From Prosthecobacter sp. (GTDB lineage: Bacteria; Verrucomicrobiota; Verrucomicrobiia; Verrucomicrobiales; Verrucomicrobiaceae): a DNA stretch of 48,953 nucleotides. Positions 15,457-24,381 of the stretch are shown here, in pieces. Under the pieces are notes generated by a model, which saw nothing but the letters and a program-made list of their open reading frames with translations, was not told the DNA's origin and ran no database searches. The translations under genes were made by a program, and so were the position numbers. How positions within the stretch are numbered: the first letter of the stretch is position 1; the number at the start of each line of letters is the position of its first letter. The stretch lies in NCBI GenBank assembly GCA_030827515.1, contig JAUREI010000007.1, positions 1-48,953 on the forward strand, read 5' to 3'.

Positions 15457-17238
15457 ATGCCCGATACCCCCTCGTCGAAGAAACTCTGGGACCGCGCCGC
15501 CTGGCGGGATGCCGGCTTTTTCCTGCGCTACCTGCGCCCGCACTTCAATGTCTTCATCCCCGCCCTGGTCGCCCTGGCCTTCACCGGCGGTCTGACCGTC
15601 GTCTTCATCAAGGAACTGGCCGCGCTTGCCGGCAAGGGACTCGGCGGCGCCTCCGGTCCCGAATGGATGGCGGAACTCAACGACCAGGTCTTCTTCCTTG
15701 TTGCCCTGGTCGGAACCCAGGCCTTCATCGCCTTCTGGCGCATCCTGCTCTTCGCCAAGGCCTCGGAACGCGCCCTGGCCTCCCTGCGCATGGACACCTT
15801 TGGCACGATCCTGCGCCTGCCCATGGCGACCCTCAACCGTCGCCGCGCCGGTGAACTCGCCTCGCGCCTCGCCAATGACGTCGAGGCGATGCGCGAGACC
15901 CTGGTCATCACCCTTCCCATGCTGATCCGCCACACGGTCATGCTGGCGATCTGCCTGACGCTGATCCTGCTGATGTCGGTGAAGCTTTCTCTCTTCATGG
16001 TGGCCACCATCCCGGTCGTCATCGTCCTGATCGCGATTTTTGGCGCGCGCATCCGCCGCCTCACCCGCGCGGCCCAGGACAACCTCGCAGCCACCCAGGT
16101 GGTGGTCGATGAAAGCCTGCAGAGCATGATCAGCGTGAAGGCCTTCCGCAACGAGGCCCACGAACTGGCCCGCTACGAGCGCAACCTCGGCGACTACCTG
16201 CGTACCGTCATCCGCGCCGCCGCCCCGCGAGCCTCCTTCATCGCCTTCATCATCTTCGCCTTCAGCGTCGCCCTGATCCTCGTGACCTGGTTCGCCATGC
16301 GCATGCTTGAGCACGGCGAGATCGCCCGCGACGAACTGACCCAGTTCGCCGGCCTCAGCGGCATGATCGCCGCCTCCTTCATGCAGTTCCCGGAACTCGT
16401 CGCCCAGCTACAACGGGCCCTCGGTGCCACCGAGCGCGTGCGCGAAATCCTCGCCGAGTCCGTTGAACCCGCCGATGACGCCGCGGCACCGCTCGAGCGT
16501 TTCCGCGGCGAGATCGAGATGCGCAGTGTCCGCTTCGCCTACCCGACCCGCCCCGATGTGACGGTCCTGCACGACTTCGATCTGCACGCGCGCGCCGGCC
16601 AGCGCATCGCCCTGGTCGGTCCCAGCGGCTCCGGCAAGACCACCAGCATCTCCCTGCTCTTCCGCTTTTACGAACCGACCGCCGGCGAGATTCGCATCGA
16701 CGGCCAGCCGCTGGGTGAACTTCCGCTGACCCGACTGCGCCGCAATCTCGCGCTGGTGCCGCAGGAGGTGCTGCTCTTTGGCGGCAGCATTCTCGACAAC
16801 ATCGCCTACGGCCGCCCGGGCTCCAGTCGCGACGAGGTGGTTGCCGCCTCCATCAAGGCCAACGCCCACGAGTTCATCACCGCCCTGCCGGAAGGCTACG
16901 AAACGGTGGTCGGCGACCGCGGCACCCAGCTTTCCGGGGGTCAGCGCCAGCGCATTGCCATCGCCCGTGCCATCCTCGCCGATCCGGCCATCCTCATCCT
17001 CGATGAAGCCACCAGCAGTCTCGATGCCGAGAGCGAGCGCCTCGTTCAGGAGGCCCTCGACAAGCTCATGGAAAACCGCACGAGCCTGATCATCGCGCAC
17101 CGCCTCAGCACCGTGCGGCGCTGCGACCAGATCCTTGTGATGTCCGGAGGCGCCATTCTCGAACGCGGCACCCATGATGAACTCGTCGACCGCCCCGGCG
17201 GTCTCTATCGTTCGCTCGCCAAACTTCAGTTGGAATAA
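15457..17238 (+). CDS. ABC exporter, fused permease and ATPase (MsbA-like)
   Basis: A 593-residue half-transporter that should work as a homodimer in the inner membrane. The N-terminal ABC-transporter type-1 membrane domain (about residues 25-315) has six helices. The C-terminal ATPase has Walker A GPSGSGKTTS, Q-loop LVPQEVLLFGG, signature LSGGQRQR, Walker B ILILDEATSSLD and the H-loop IIAHRLSTV. The order and length match MsbA/LolA-type lipid or multidrug exporters; lipid A or glycolipid flipping is a reasonable guess but not shown. The gene lies 117 bases after the PHP-protein gene and 40 bases before the thioredoxin gene. Confidence 0.92.
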   Translation: MPDTPSSKKLWDRAAWRDAGFFLRYLRPHFNVFIPALVALAFTGGLTVVFIKELAALAGKGLGGASGPEWMAELNDQVFFLVALVGTQAFIAFWRILLFAKASERALASLRMDTFGTILRLPMATLNRRRAGELASRLANDVEAMRETLVITLPMLIRHTVMLAICLTLILLMSVKLSLFMVATIPVVIVLIAIFGARIRRLTRAAQDNLAATQVVVDESLQSMISVKAFRNEAHELARYERNLGDYLRTVIRAAAPRASFIAFIIFAFSVALILVTWFAMRMLEHGEIARDELTQFAGLSGMIAASFMQFPELVAQLQRALGATERVREILAESVEPADDAAAPLERFRGEIEMRSVRFAYPTRPDVTVLHDFDLHARAGQRIALVGPSGSGKTTSISLLFRFYEPTAGEIRIDGQPLGELPLTRLRRNLALVPQEVLLFGGSILDNIAYGRPGSSRDEVVAASIKANAHEFITALPEGYETVVGDRGTQLSGGQRQRIAIARAILADPAILILDEATSSLDAESERLVQEALDKLMENRTSLIIAHRLSTVRRCDQILVMSGGAILERGTHDELVDRPGGLYRSLAKLQLE

Positions 17239-17278
17239 ATCACCCACCGACATCGTCCCACCTCCACACCCCACCGCC

Positions 17279-17698
17279 ATGAAACGCCTCCTCCTCCTCC
17301 TGCTCGCCGCCCTCGCCCTGCCCGCCCTCGCCGCGGACTTCCCCAAGGGCAGCCCGAAGTTCCTCACCAGCTACGATGCCGCCCTCGCCGCCGGCAAGGC
17401 CGACAACAAGCCGGTCATCGTGGTCTTTTCCGCCGTCTGGTGCCCCCCCTGCCAGGTGATGAAAAAGTCGGTCTACCCCAGCAAGGAGGTCACGCCCCTG
17501 CATGACCAGTTCGTCTGGGCCTACCTGGACACCGACGTCGAGGCAAACGCCGCCGCCGCGCAGAAGCACGGTGTCAGTGGCATCCCGCACATTGAGTTCC
17601 TCAGCCCCGGGGGCAAAAGCCTGGGCAACCAGGTCGGCAGCAGCAGCCCGGCGGAATTTGCCGGCACCCTGCAGAAGATGCTGGCCAAGTCCAAGTGA
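17279..17698 (+). CDS. Exported thioredoxin-like protein
   Basis: A 139-residue periplasmic thioredoxin-fold protein. A signal peptide (MKRLLLLLLAALALPALAA) is followed by the redox motif WCPPC (Cys55, Cys58) and by GVSGIPHIEFLSPGG, which holds the conserved cis-proline. The early VIVVFSAVWCPPC and late helix QKMLAKSK complete the fold. The CPPC centre suits a disulfide reductase or isomerase role. The frame is open upstream to 17174, inside the ABC gene, but only the ATG at 17279 gives a signal peptide. A strong terminator follows. Confidence 0.9.
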   Translation: MKRLLLLLLAALALPALAADFPKGSPKFLTSYDAALAAGKADNKPVIVVFSAVWCPPCQVMKKSVYPSKEVTPLHDQFVWAYLDTDVEANAAAAQKHGVSGIPHIEFLSPGGKSLGNQVGSSSPAEFAGTLQKMLAKSK

Positions 17699-17723
17699 CC
17701 CGGCTCCAGCACAGGATTCGCAC

Positions 17724-17753
17724 AAAAGCCGGCGGCACACCGCCGGCTTTTTT
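17724..17753 (+). terminator. Intrinsic terminator after the thioredoxin gene
   Basis: GCCGGCGG (17728-17735) and CCGCCGGC (17740-17747) form a perfect 8-bp stem around CACA, followed by six T (17748-17753) and preceded by four A. This is the clearest terminator in the window. Confidence 0.9.
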
Positions 17754-17840
17754 CATTCCATCCGTGCAATCTCGCCGAACCCGAAGTAGGTTGAGAATAT
17801 GAAGGCCGGGGCCGCGAGCTTGTTCTAAGCGCAACCCACC

Positions 17841-18575
17841 GTGCGCCAGTGCCTGGTCGAGTTCTGCGGCGCCGACCATCTTAAACAGGCCACTGCCGTC
17901 TACCTGACCCACACCGACGGCTGCGCCTATGACCGCCGCGAACTGCGGCCGCCCACCGAACTCGACTGGTTTCTCGAGCGCCGCCTCGACATCGCCCTGC
18001 ACAAACTCGTGCGCGCCTGCGAAGCCGCCGCCCTCATGGGCTGCGACAATATTGTCCTGCACCCCGGTCCCGAGCGCGAGGGACGGCGGCATCAGGAGGA
18101 ATTCCTCCAGCGCATGCACCGCGCCGCCGACTCGCTCAACCGCGTCGCCACACGCTGCTGCGAACTTGGCATCCAACTGCTGCTCGAAACCATGCTGCCG
18201 CACCTGCTGTTCGGGCACGTGCGCAACAAGATGCATCTGCTCGGCAAAATCCGCGCCTGCACGGTCGGCACCTGCCTCGACACCGACCACGCCCACCTCG
18301 CCGGTGAAATGGCCACCGTCACCCACAAGCTCTCCGGCCACCTCAATCTGGTGCATGCCAACGACAACCGCGGCGACCGGGACGCCCACCTGCCGCCCGG
18401 CGAGGGCTAGATCGGCTTGGCCTGGGTCGCCGGCGAACTGCGCCGCGCCGACTTCCACGTCGTGCTCGTCCTTGAGCTGTCGAGCGGCGAGCACGAGCCC
18501 GTGGAGGACATGCTGGAGCGCGCCGTGCGGGCCCGCGAGCATCTCGACCGGGTTTGCGCCGGCCTTGCCGGTTGA
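17841..18575 (+). pseudogene. Broken sugar-phosphate isomerase/AP-endonuclease-like TIM-barrel gene
   Basis: The frame encodes the C-terminal two thirds of a xylose-isomerase-like TIM barrel: NIVLHPGPEREG, LLLETMLPH, VGTCLDTDHAHLAGE, LVHANDNRGDRDAHLPPGEG. It is then interrupted by TAG (18408-18410) and continues in the same frame for 54 codons (IGLAWVAGELRRADFHVVLVLELSSGEHEPVEDMLERA) to TGA at 18573. Homologues carry a residue between GEG and I-W at exactly this point, so a single nonsense change explains the stop. The N-terminal strand of the barrel (about 60-70 residues) is also missing: only a GTG at 17841 is available and upstream DNA is non-coding. Two lesions make a pseudogene more likely than a sequencing error. 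Confidence 0.75.
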
Positions 18576-18609
18576 CCCTGCCCGCCGCGGCCTGTTTACT
18601 GAACGGGGC

Positions 18610-19773
18610 ATGATCTACCTCGACGCCAACGCCACCACCCCGCCCGATCCGGCGGCGGTCGAGGCGATGCTGCCCTTCCTCGGAGCCCGCTTCGGCAATC
18701 CCTCCGCGGCGCACGCTCCCGGTCGCCAGGCCCGGCGCGCGCTCGAACAGGCGCGCGCCAACGTCGCCGCCCTGCTCTGCGCCGAACCCGACGAGATCGT
18801 CTTCACCTCGGGCGGCACCGAGTCCATCAATGCCATCCACCTCGGCGCGCGCGCCGAATGGCCGGACCGGCCGGTGCTGGTCACCGGCGCCGCCGAACAC
18901 GCCGCCGGCCTCGAATGCGCCAGCCGCTGGCGGCTACAGGGCGGCGAGGTGCGAACGGTGGCCGTCGACCGGCAGGGCGTGCTGCAGGTCGAATCCCTGC
19001 GCGAGGCCCTCGAACCGGGTCGCACGGCCCTGGTCTCCCTGCTCTGGGCTAACAACGAGACGGGCACGATCGCGCCCATGCGGGAACTCGTCGAGATCGC
19101 CCATGCCGCCGGGGCTGCCGTGCATGCCGACGCCGTGCAGGCGACCGGCAAGATGGCGCTCGACGTGCGCGCAGTGCCGGTCGATTACCTCAGCCTGAGC
19201 GGTCACAAAATGCATGCCCCGCAGGGCATCGGCGCCCTCTTTATCCGTCGCCGGGCCGCCTTCCAGCCCCTGCTGCTCGGCGGCGGCCAGGAAAACGACC
19301 GGCGCAGCGGCACGGAAAACCTGCCGGGGGCCGTTGCCCTGGGCCGTGCCGCCGAACTTGCTCTCGCCGCTCTGCCGACCGCCGCCGCCGAAATGGCGCG
19401 CCTGCGCGACCGCCTGGAGACAGGCCTGCTCGCAAGCATCCCCGATGCCGTCGTGCACGGCCTCGGCGCGCCGCGCCTGCCCAACACCAGCTCCATCGCC
19501 TTCCCCGGCAGCGATGCCGCCGGCCTGCTCATCCTGCTCGACCAAAAGGAGCTTTGCTGCTCAGGAGGATCGGCCTGCCACAGCGCCGCCCTGCACCCGT
19601 CGCATGTCCTGGATGCCATGGGGTTTGACGCCGCACATGCAGCCTGCACCCTGCGCTTTTCCCTCTCGCGCCGGACCACCGAAGCCGAGGTGGATGCCGC
19701 CGTGACACTGATCCTCAGCGCCGTGAACCAACTGCGGACCCTGCAGGCCGGCCCGTCCGTGCTGACGGCCTGA
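18610..19773 (+). CDS. Cysteine desulfurase (NifS/IscS-like)
   Basis: A PLP enzyme of class V that takes sulfur from cysteine and passes it as a persulfide to Fe-S assembly or sulfur carriers. The start MIYLDANATTPPDP, SGGTESINAIH, HADAVQATGK and LSGHKMHAPQG with the PLP lysine at residue 200 identify the family. The catalytic cysteine is Cys323 in SGGSACHSA, in the short-loop context of group II-like NifS proteins. Length is 387 residues. I choose ATG 18610 because the family begins with this YLDANATT strand. No iscU, sufE or iscR gene is adjacent, so its sulfur acceptor is unknown; ThiS at 2257 is one candidate. Confidence 0.93.
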   Translation: MIYLDANATTPPDPAAVEAMLPFLGARFGNPSAAHAPGRQARRALEQARANVAALLCAEPDEIVFTSGGTESINAIHLGARAEWPDRPVLVTGAAEHAAGLECASRWRLQGGEVRTVAVDRQGVLQVESLREALEPGRTALVSLLWANNETGTIAPMRELVEIAHAAGAAVHADAVQATGKMALDVRAVPVDYLSLSGHKMHAPQGIGALFIRRRAAFQPLLLGGGQENDRRSGTENLPGAVALGRAAELALAALPTAAAEMARLRDRLETGLLASIPDAVVHGLGAPRLPNTSSIAFPGSDAAGLLILLDQKELCCSGGSACHSAALHPSHVLDAMGFDAAHAACTLRFSLSRRTTEAEVDAAVTLILSAVNQLRTLQAGPSVLTA

Positions 19774-19844
19774 TGCCACCGGGGCGAGGTTCCCGCAAGC
19801 CAGGGTGGACAAGAGGGAGAATTGCAGGCTAATGACACCGCCCC

Positions 19845-21014
19845 ATGCCCACGCTCACCCTCCAGCCCCGCTCCCGCTTCTTCCATGGCCATGTCTGGGT
19901 CTATGCCACCGAGATCAAGGGTCGCTACGGCAACCCCCAGCCAGGTGACGTGGTGCAGCTTCAGGACCTGCGTGGCAAACCCCTCGGCAGCGCCATCTAC
20001 AACCCGCAGTCGCAGATCAGCGCCCGCTTGTTCTCCTACCGCCGCCAGGATCTCGATCTCGATTTCTTCACACGCCGCATCCAGCGCGCCCTGCGGGTGC
20101 GCGAGGAGGCCGGCGTGGACACGAGCCTCTGCCGGGTCGTCTGGAGCGAGTCCGACGGCCTGCCCGGTGTTGTGGTCGACCGCTACGGCGACTTCCTCGT
20201 CCTGCAGACCCTGACCCTGGCCATGGCCCAGCGTCAGGACCTGATTGTCCAGGCTCTGGTCGACCTCTTCTCACCACGCGGCATTGTGCAGCGCAACGAG
20301 GGTGCCGTGCGCCGCGCCGAGGGCCTGGATCAGGTCAAGGGCCCAATCTGGGGTGAGACACCGGAACCCTTCACCGTGCGCCATCTGGGACTCGCCTTTC
20401 ATGCAGACCTGCTGGAGGGTCAGAAAACCGGTCTCTACCTCGACCAACTCGACAACTACAGCCAAGTCGCCCGCCTCGCCAAGGGGCGCCGCGTGCTCGA
20501 CTGCTTCACCAACCAGGGCGGCTTTGCCCAGGCCTGCGCCCTGGCGGGTGCCGCGGAAGTGACGGCGGTCGACATCAGTGAGCCGGCCGTGGCTCAGGCC
20601 CGGCAAAACGCCACGGTGTCCGGCGCCAACGTGCGTTTTGTTGCCGCCAACTGCTTTGACTACCTCAAGGAACAGGAGGCCGGCGGTGCCGAACACGACC
20701 TGATCGTGCTGGACCCGCCCTCGTTCACGAAGACCAAGGCCAGCGTCAAGGACGCCCTGCGCGGTTACAAGGAGATCCACCTCCGCTCGCTGAAGATGCT
20801 CAAGCCCGGTGGCATCGTTGCCACCTTCAGCTGCAGCCACCACGTCAGCCGCGGCGAGTTCCACGCAAGTCTGGTCGACGCAGCCGTCGACGCGAAAAAG
20901 ACGCTGCGCCGGATCGCCACCTACACCCAGCGCGCAGACCACCCCATCCTCGCCTCGATTCAGGAGACGGAGTACCTGACCGGTTACGCCTACGAGGTGG
21001 TGGCCGCCTGGTGA
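19845..21014 (+). CDS. rlmI: 23S rRNA (cytosine-C5)-methyltransferase, RlmI type
   Basis: A 389-residue SAM-dependent methyltransferase of the RlmI/YccW family, which makes m5C1962 in 23S rRNA. An N-terminal PUA domain (residues 1-75; HVWVYATEIKG, PGDVVQLQD) is followed by an EEHEA-like middle region and a Rossmann methyltransferase domain. The family motifs are clear: DGLPGVVVDRYGD, GQKTGLYLDQLDN, VLDCFTNQGGFA (SAM binding), VDISEPAV, LDPPSFTK and FSCSHHV with the catalytic-type cysteine near residue 328. The gene is single and converges on the alcohol dehydrogenase gene with a 12-base gap. Confidence 0.9.
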   Translation: MPTLTLQPRSRFFHGHVWVYATEIKGRYGNPQPGDVVQLQDLRGKPLGSAIYNPQSQISARLFSYRRQDLDLDFFTRRIQRALRVREEAGVDTSLCRVVWSESDGLPGVVVDRYGDFLVLQTLTLAMAQRQDLIVQALVDLFSPRGIVQRNEGAVRRAEGLDQVKGPIWGETPEPFTVRHLGLAFHADLLEGQKTGLYLDQLDNYSQVARLAKGRRVLDCFTNQGGFAQACALAGAAEVTAVDISEPAVAQARQNATVSGANVRFVAANCFDYLKEQEAGGAEHDLIVLDPPSFTKTKASVKDALRGYKEIHLRSLKMLKPGGIVATFSCSHHVSRGEFHASLVDAAVDAKKTLRRIATYTQRADHPILASIQETEYLTGYAYEVVAAW

Positions 21015-21026
21015 GGCCACGCGGGA

Positions 21027-22139
21027 TCACTCCCAGACGATCAGACTGCGTGCCACCTCGCCGCGCTCCAGCGCCGCGTAGGCCTCGTTGATGCCCTCCA
21101 GCGGCCAGGTGCGGGTCAGCAGTTCGTCGAGTTTGAGATGCCCGCCCTGATGCAGGTCGATCAGCTTGATCAGGTCGGTGCGCGGCCTAGTGCTTCCGTA
21201 GAGGGTGCCGCGCAGGGTCTTCTCGGCATACACCAGCTGATTGACGTTGATTGCCGCACGGGCGTCCGCCCGACAGATGCCGGACACCACGCAGGTGCCG
21301 CCCTTCTTGAGGCTGTCATAGGCCTGCTCTATCGGTTCGGGCAGGCCGATGGCCTCGAAGGCAAAGTCGACGCCCCGTCCACCGGTGAGGTCCTTGACCG
21401 CCTGCACCGGATCGCAGGCGGAGGCATTGACGAAATGGGTGGCGCCAAGGCGACGGGCATGGGCCTCCTTGCCCGCGTGACGATCGACGGCAATGATCGG
21501 GCCGGCACTGACCATGCGCGCACCCTGCAGGATGTTCAGGCCGATGCCGCCACAGCCAAACACCGCGACGCTGGCACCGGGAGTGACTCGCGCGGCATGG
21601 GTGACGGCACCGACGCCGGTGATGACGCCGCAGCCGATGAGCGCGGCCTTCCAGAGCGGAAATTCAGGGTCGATTTTCACCACCGCCGCCTCGGGCATCG
21701 TGGACAGGGAACTGAAGGTGGAGACGCCCGCGTAATGGCGGATGCTGTTCCCGCGCGCATTGCGGAAGCGCGTGGCGCCATCGGGCATCAGCCCGGTGAA
21801 ACGCATGGCCGTGCCCATGTCACAGAGCGCCGGACGACCGGACAGGCAGAATTCGCAGCGGCCGCAGGAGGCGCGCCAGATGGGAATGACGTGATCCCCG
21901 GGCGCAACGCTCGTCACGCCTGGGCCGACCTCCTCGACCACACCCGCGCCCTCGTGACCGAGGATGATCGGCAGCGGCATGGGCAGGTCTCCCTTCATGA
22001 CATGCAGGTCGCTGTGGCAGACACCGGCGGCCTTCATTCGCACCATGACTTCGCCGGCCTGCGGCGGCAGGACCTCGACCTCCTCGATGACAAGCGGCTT
22101 GGCGGATTCGTAAAGGACGGCGGCAAGGGCGGTGGGCAT
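21027..22139 (-). CDS. Zinc-dependent alcohol dehydrogenase (class III-like)
   Basis: A 370-residue medium-chain dehydrogenase that oxidises alcohols or reduces aldehydes with NAD(H). Catalytic zinc ligands are visible: Cys41 in GVCHSD and His62-Glu63 in GHEGAG. Structural zinc ligands are Cys92, Cys95, Cys98 and Cys106 in SCGRCEFC...LC. The cofactor-binding motif is VFGCGGIG, followed by a basic residue pattern VDRHAGKEAHARRLGAT. Class III enzymes often oxidise S-hydroxymethylglutathione or mycothiol, but the specificity cannot be read from sequence. The gene is divergent from the flavin oxidoreductase at 22229, with starts about 90 bases apart. Confidence 0.93.
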   Translation of the reverse strand: MPTALAAVLYESAKPLVIEEVEVLPPQAGEVMVRMKAAGVCHSDLHVMKGDLPMPLPIILGHEGAGVVEEVGPGVTSVAPGDHVIPIWRASCGRCEFCLSGRPALCDMGTAMRFTGLMPDGATRFRNARGNSIRHYAGVSTFSSLSTMPEAAVVKIDPEFPLWKAALIGCGVITGVGAVTHAARVTPGASVAVFGCGGIGLNILQGARMVSAGPIIAVDRHAGKEAHARRLGATHFVNASACDPVQAVKDLTGGRGVDFAFEAIGLPEPIEQAYDSLKKGGTCVVSGICRADARAAINVNQLVYAEKTLRGTLYGSTRPRTDLIKLIDLHQGGHLKLDELLTRTWPLEGINEAYAALERGEVARSLIVWE

Positions 22140-22228
22140 GCCGCATCATGTCGGCAGCCCGGGCAGTCAGGCAAGTCCTTCATTTGCGCCAGTCACCCCT
22201 CTCGCTTGCATTCAACGGCAGCGCAGTC

Positions 22229-23533
22229 ATGGTGCGTCTGAGCATGAGCCGCGACCAGCCCAGTATCGCCATCCTCGGAGCAGGCCTGTCCGGTCTCGCC
22301 TGTGCGCGCCTGCTCGCACGGGCCGGCAGGCGCTTCACGGTCTACGAGGCGGCGGATGCCGTCGGCGGTCGCGTCCGCTCGGATCGGGTCGACGGCTTCA
22401 CCCTAGACCGAGGTTTCCAGGTCTTCCTTCCCGCCTATCCGGAAGCCCGACGCGTGCTGGACTACGACGGACTCAAGTTGCGGCCCTTCTACCGGGGGGG
22501 CGAGGTGTTTTACAAGGGTTCTTTCCATCTGCTCGCCGACCCCTTCAACCATCCCGGCGATGCCTTTCGCCATCTGCCCGACCCATTTGTCTCCTGGCGC
22601 GACAAATGGATGAGCCTGCTGCTGCGCAAGGAAACCTATGGCGTCCGCCGACCGGACCGCGGTCTGCCGGACATGCAGACCCTGCAATTCCTGCGCGACT
22701 TTGGGTTTTCCGCCGAGTTCATCGACCGCTTTTTTCGGCCCTTCTTCGGCGGGGTTTTCCTTGAACGCGACCTGCGCACGTCGGCACGCATGTTCCTCTT
22801 CCTCTACGCGATGTTCGGCCGCGGCGGCGCCGCCCTGCCCGCCCATGGCATGCAGGCCATCCCCGACCAACTCGCCGTTTCCCTGCCCCCCGGCTCCCTG
22901 CAGTTGAACCGTCCGGCAGAGTCGGTGAGACCGGGCGAGATCGTGCTTGCCGGCGGCGAGGTCGTGCGCGCCGACCACATCGTCATTGCCACCAGCGAGA
23001 TGGCCGCCGCCCGCCTTTTCCCGGAGGCCTTCCACGAAAAACCCCGCCCGCCGCGCAGCACGACCTGCATCTATTTTGAGACCGACCAACCCCTGCCCGG
23101 CCGACCGGCGATTCATCTCGACGGCGACGGCATCGGACCGGTCAACAGCGCCTGCGTGCTGTCACGCATCTCTCCGGATTACGCGCCACCCGGGCGCCAC
23201 CTCATTTCCGCCAGCATTCTTGGTGCCCCTTCAAGCACCGACCTGGAGGATGTCGTGCGCGAACAGATGATGCGCTGGTTTGGCGCCGGTGCGGCCGACT
23301 GGCGACACCTGCGCACCTGCCAGGTCAAGCAGGCCCAGCCGGAGTCCCGACAACTCCAACTCGGCCAGGGACCTCTCGCCGCCTGCCTCGCCCCCGGCTT
23401 GTACCGCTGCGGCGATTATTGCGAGGACGTTTCCATCAACGGCGCCCTGATCAGCGGTCGACGCGCCGCCGAGGCCCTGCTCGGCGCGCTGGGTCAACAC
23501 ACAGGCGAGGAACCCGCCCGCGCTTTTGCCTGA
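22229..23533 (+). CDS. FAD-dependent amine-oxidase/desaturase-like protein
   Basis: A flavoprotein of the amine-oxidase/phytoene-desaturase superfamily, about 434 residues. The FAD-binding loop SIAILGAGLSGLACARLLARAG lies close to the N-terminus, followed by the usual YEAADAVGGRVRSD and DRGFQVF. The C-terminal flavin-contact motif is LYRCGDYCEDVSINGALISGRRAAEALL. The substrate is unknown; relatives act on carotenoids, polyamines or protoporphyrinogen. The frame is open to 22148, but the extra part is unlike the family. ATG at 22229 or 22244 (MSRDQPS) are both plausible starts. It neighbours a divergent alcohol dehydrogenase. Confidence 0.85.
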   Translation: MVRLSMSRDQPSIAILGAGLSGLACARLLARAGRRFTVYEAADAVGGRVRSDRVDGFTLDRGFQVFLPAYPEARRVLDYDGLKLRPFYRGGEVFYKGSFHLLADPFNHPGDAFRHLPDPFVSWRDKWMSLLLRKETYGVRRPDRGLPDMQTLQFLRDFGFSAEFIDRFFRPFFGGVFLERDLRTSARMFLFLYAMFGRGGAALPAHGMQAIPDQLAVSLPPGSLQLNRPAESVRPGEIVLAGGEVVRADHIVIATSEMAAARLFPEAFHEKPRPPRSTTCIYFETDQPLPGRPAIHLDGDGIGPVNSACVLSRISPDYAPPGRHLISASILGAPSSTDLEDVVREQMMRWFGAGAADWRHLRTCQVKQAQPESRQLQLGQGPLAACLAPGLYRCGDYCEDVSINGALISGRRAAEALLGALGQHTGEEPARAFA

Positions 23534-24375
23534 ACTTCCGGCCTGCGCACGCGTCCAATCCCATGTGACCGTCCGCAGCCCGTTGCCTTGGATTGCGCTC
23601 CTGTCCCTGGACAGCGAGGTGCAGGCAGCCCACTGCCTGGTCATCGGTGACAGCCTGACCAAGGAGTATGACGTGGAGTTCCCCGCCCTTTATCTCTCCA
23701 AACCTGCCGCCTGGTCGACCGGACTTGGTTCGACCTCGGACGCTTCAGCGCCTTCGCTAATCCGCGACTGACCAGCCATGATCACGGCCCCCCATCCGGA
23801 TCGGGGGCCTCGAATTCGTGAGTGCGGCGGACCCGGACGCCGGTGCCCGGTTTCTCTTCTTCGGCGACGGCTTCCATCCTAGCACCAGCGCGCAGTCACG
23901 CATCTCCCAGGCGATCTGCGACGCCTTTCGCATCTGGAAGCCAGCCATCCCCGCACTCGTCGATCGCGAGATCCTTGCCGACCATCCTCGGCCTCGATCC
24001 GGACCTGCCATTCCACGAATGGATGGCCCCACAAGGGGTCCTGACAGGCCAGCGGGGTTTGCTCGATGATCCCGATGACGACAGTTTGGTCAATGCGCTC
24101 GAATTCTCGCTCGCCGACATCGATGCTGCCGCCGCCACGCCCGGGCTGCTTGACTCCCAAACGGAAACCGATGAAGACGGCCGCTGGCTGGCATGGTCAT
24201 GGCGTCCCCGGCTTGAAGCCGCTGAATGGGCGCCGTTGCTGCTTGAGCAGTCGGCCGACCTCATCAAATGGAACCCGGTTGAGTCCGCCTCCTCAAGCAG
24301 ACGAAGGACGGCAGCCGCCACCTGCGGCTTCCCCTTCAGGGACGCGCGTTCCTGCGCCTGCGGGTGGCAGGCTGA
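23526..24375 (+). pseudogene. Decayed exported SGNH/GDSL hydrolase
   Basis: Three separate frames carry pieces of one secreted hydrolase. A signal-like segment and the active-site block CLVIGDSLTKEYDVEFPALY are in the first frame (to about 23720). WFDLGRFSAFANPRL is in a second frame. FLFFGDGFHPSTSAQS, the C-terminal catalytic Asp-His block, is in a third (near 23850-23890). The next part, LVNALEFSLADIDAAAATPG, and a final RLPLQGRAFLRLRVAG before TGA (24373-24375) need further shifts. The distance from GDSL to DGFHP is only about 74 codons, less than half that of intact enzymes, so an internal deletion has occurred as well. Its end lies 6 bases from the convergent cytochrome-WD40 gene. Confidence 0.75.
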
Positions 24376-24381
24376 AACAGG

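Noticed and set aside
13780-16314. 844-codon minus-strand frame with Gly-rich repeats
   Set aside because: The Gly/Leu/Arg repeats are the antisense of the Ala/Lys/Pro tail repeats in the PHP protein; nothing else supports it.
18408-18410. TAG as a read-through or pyrrolysine codon
   Set aside because: The gene also lacks its N-terminus, the position is not a special site in the family, and no pyrrolysine genes are in the window; nonsense mutation is simpler.
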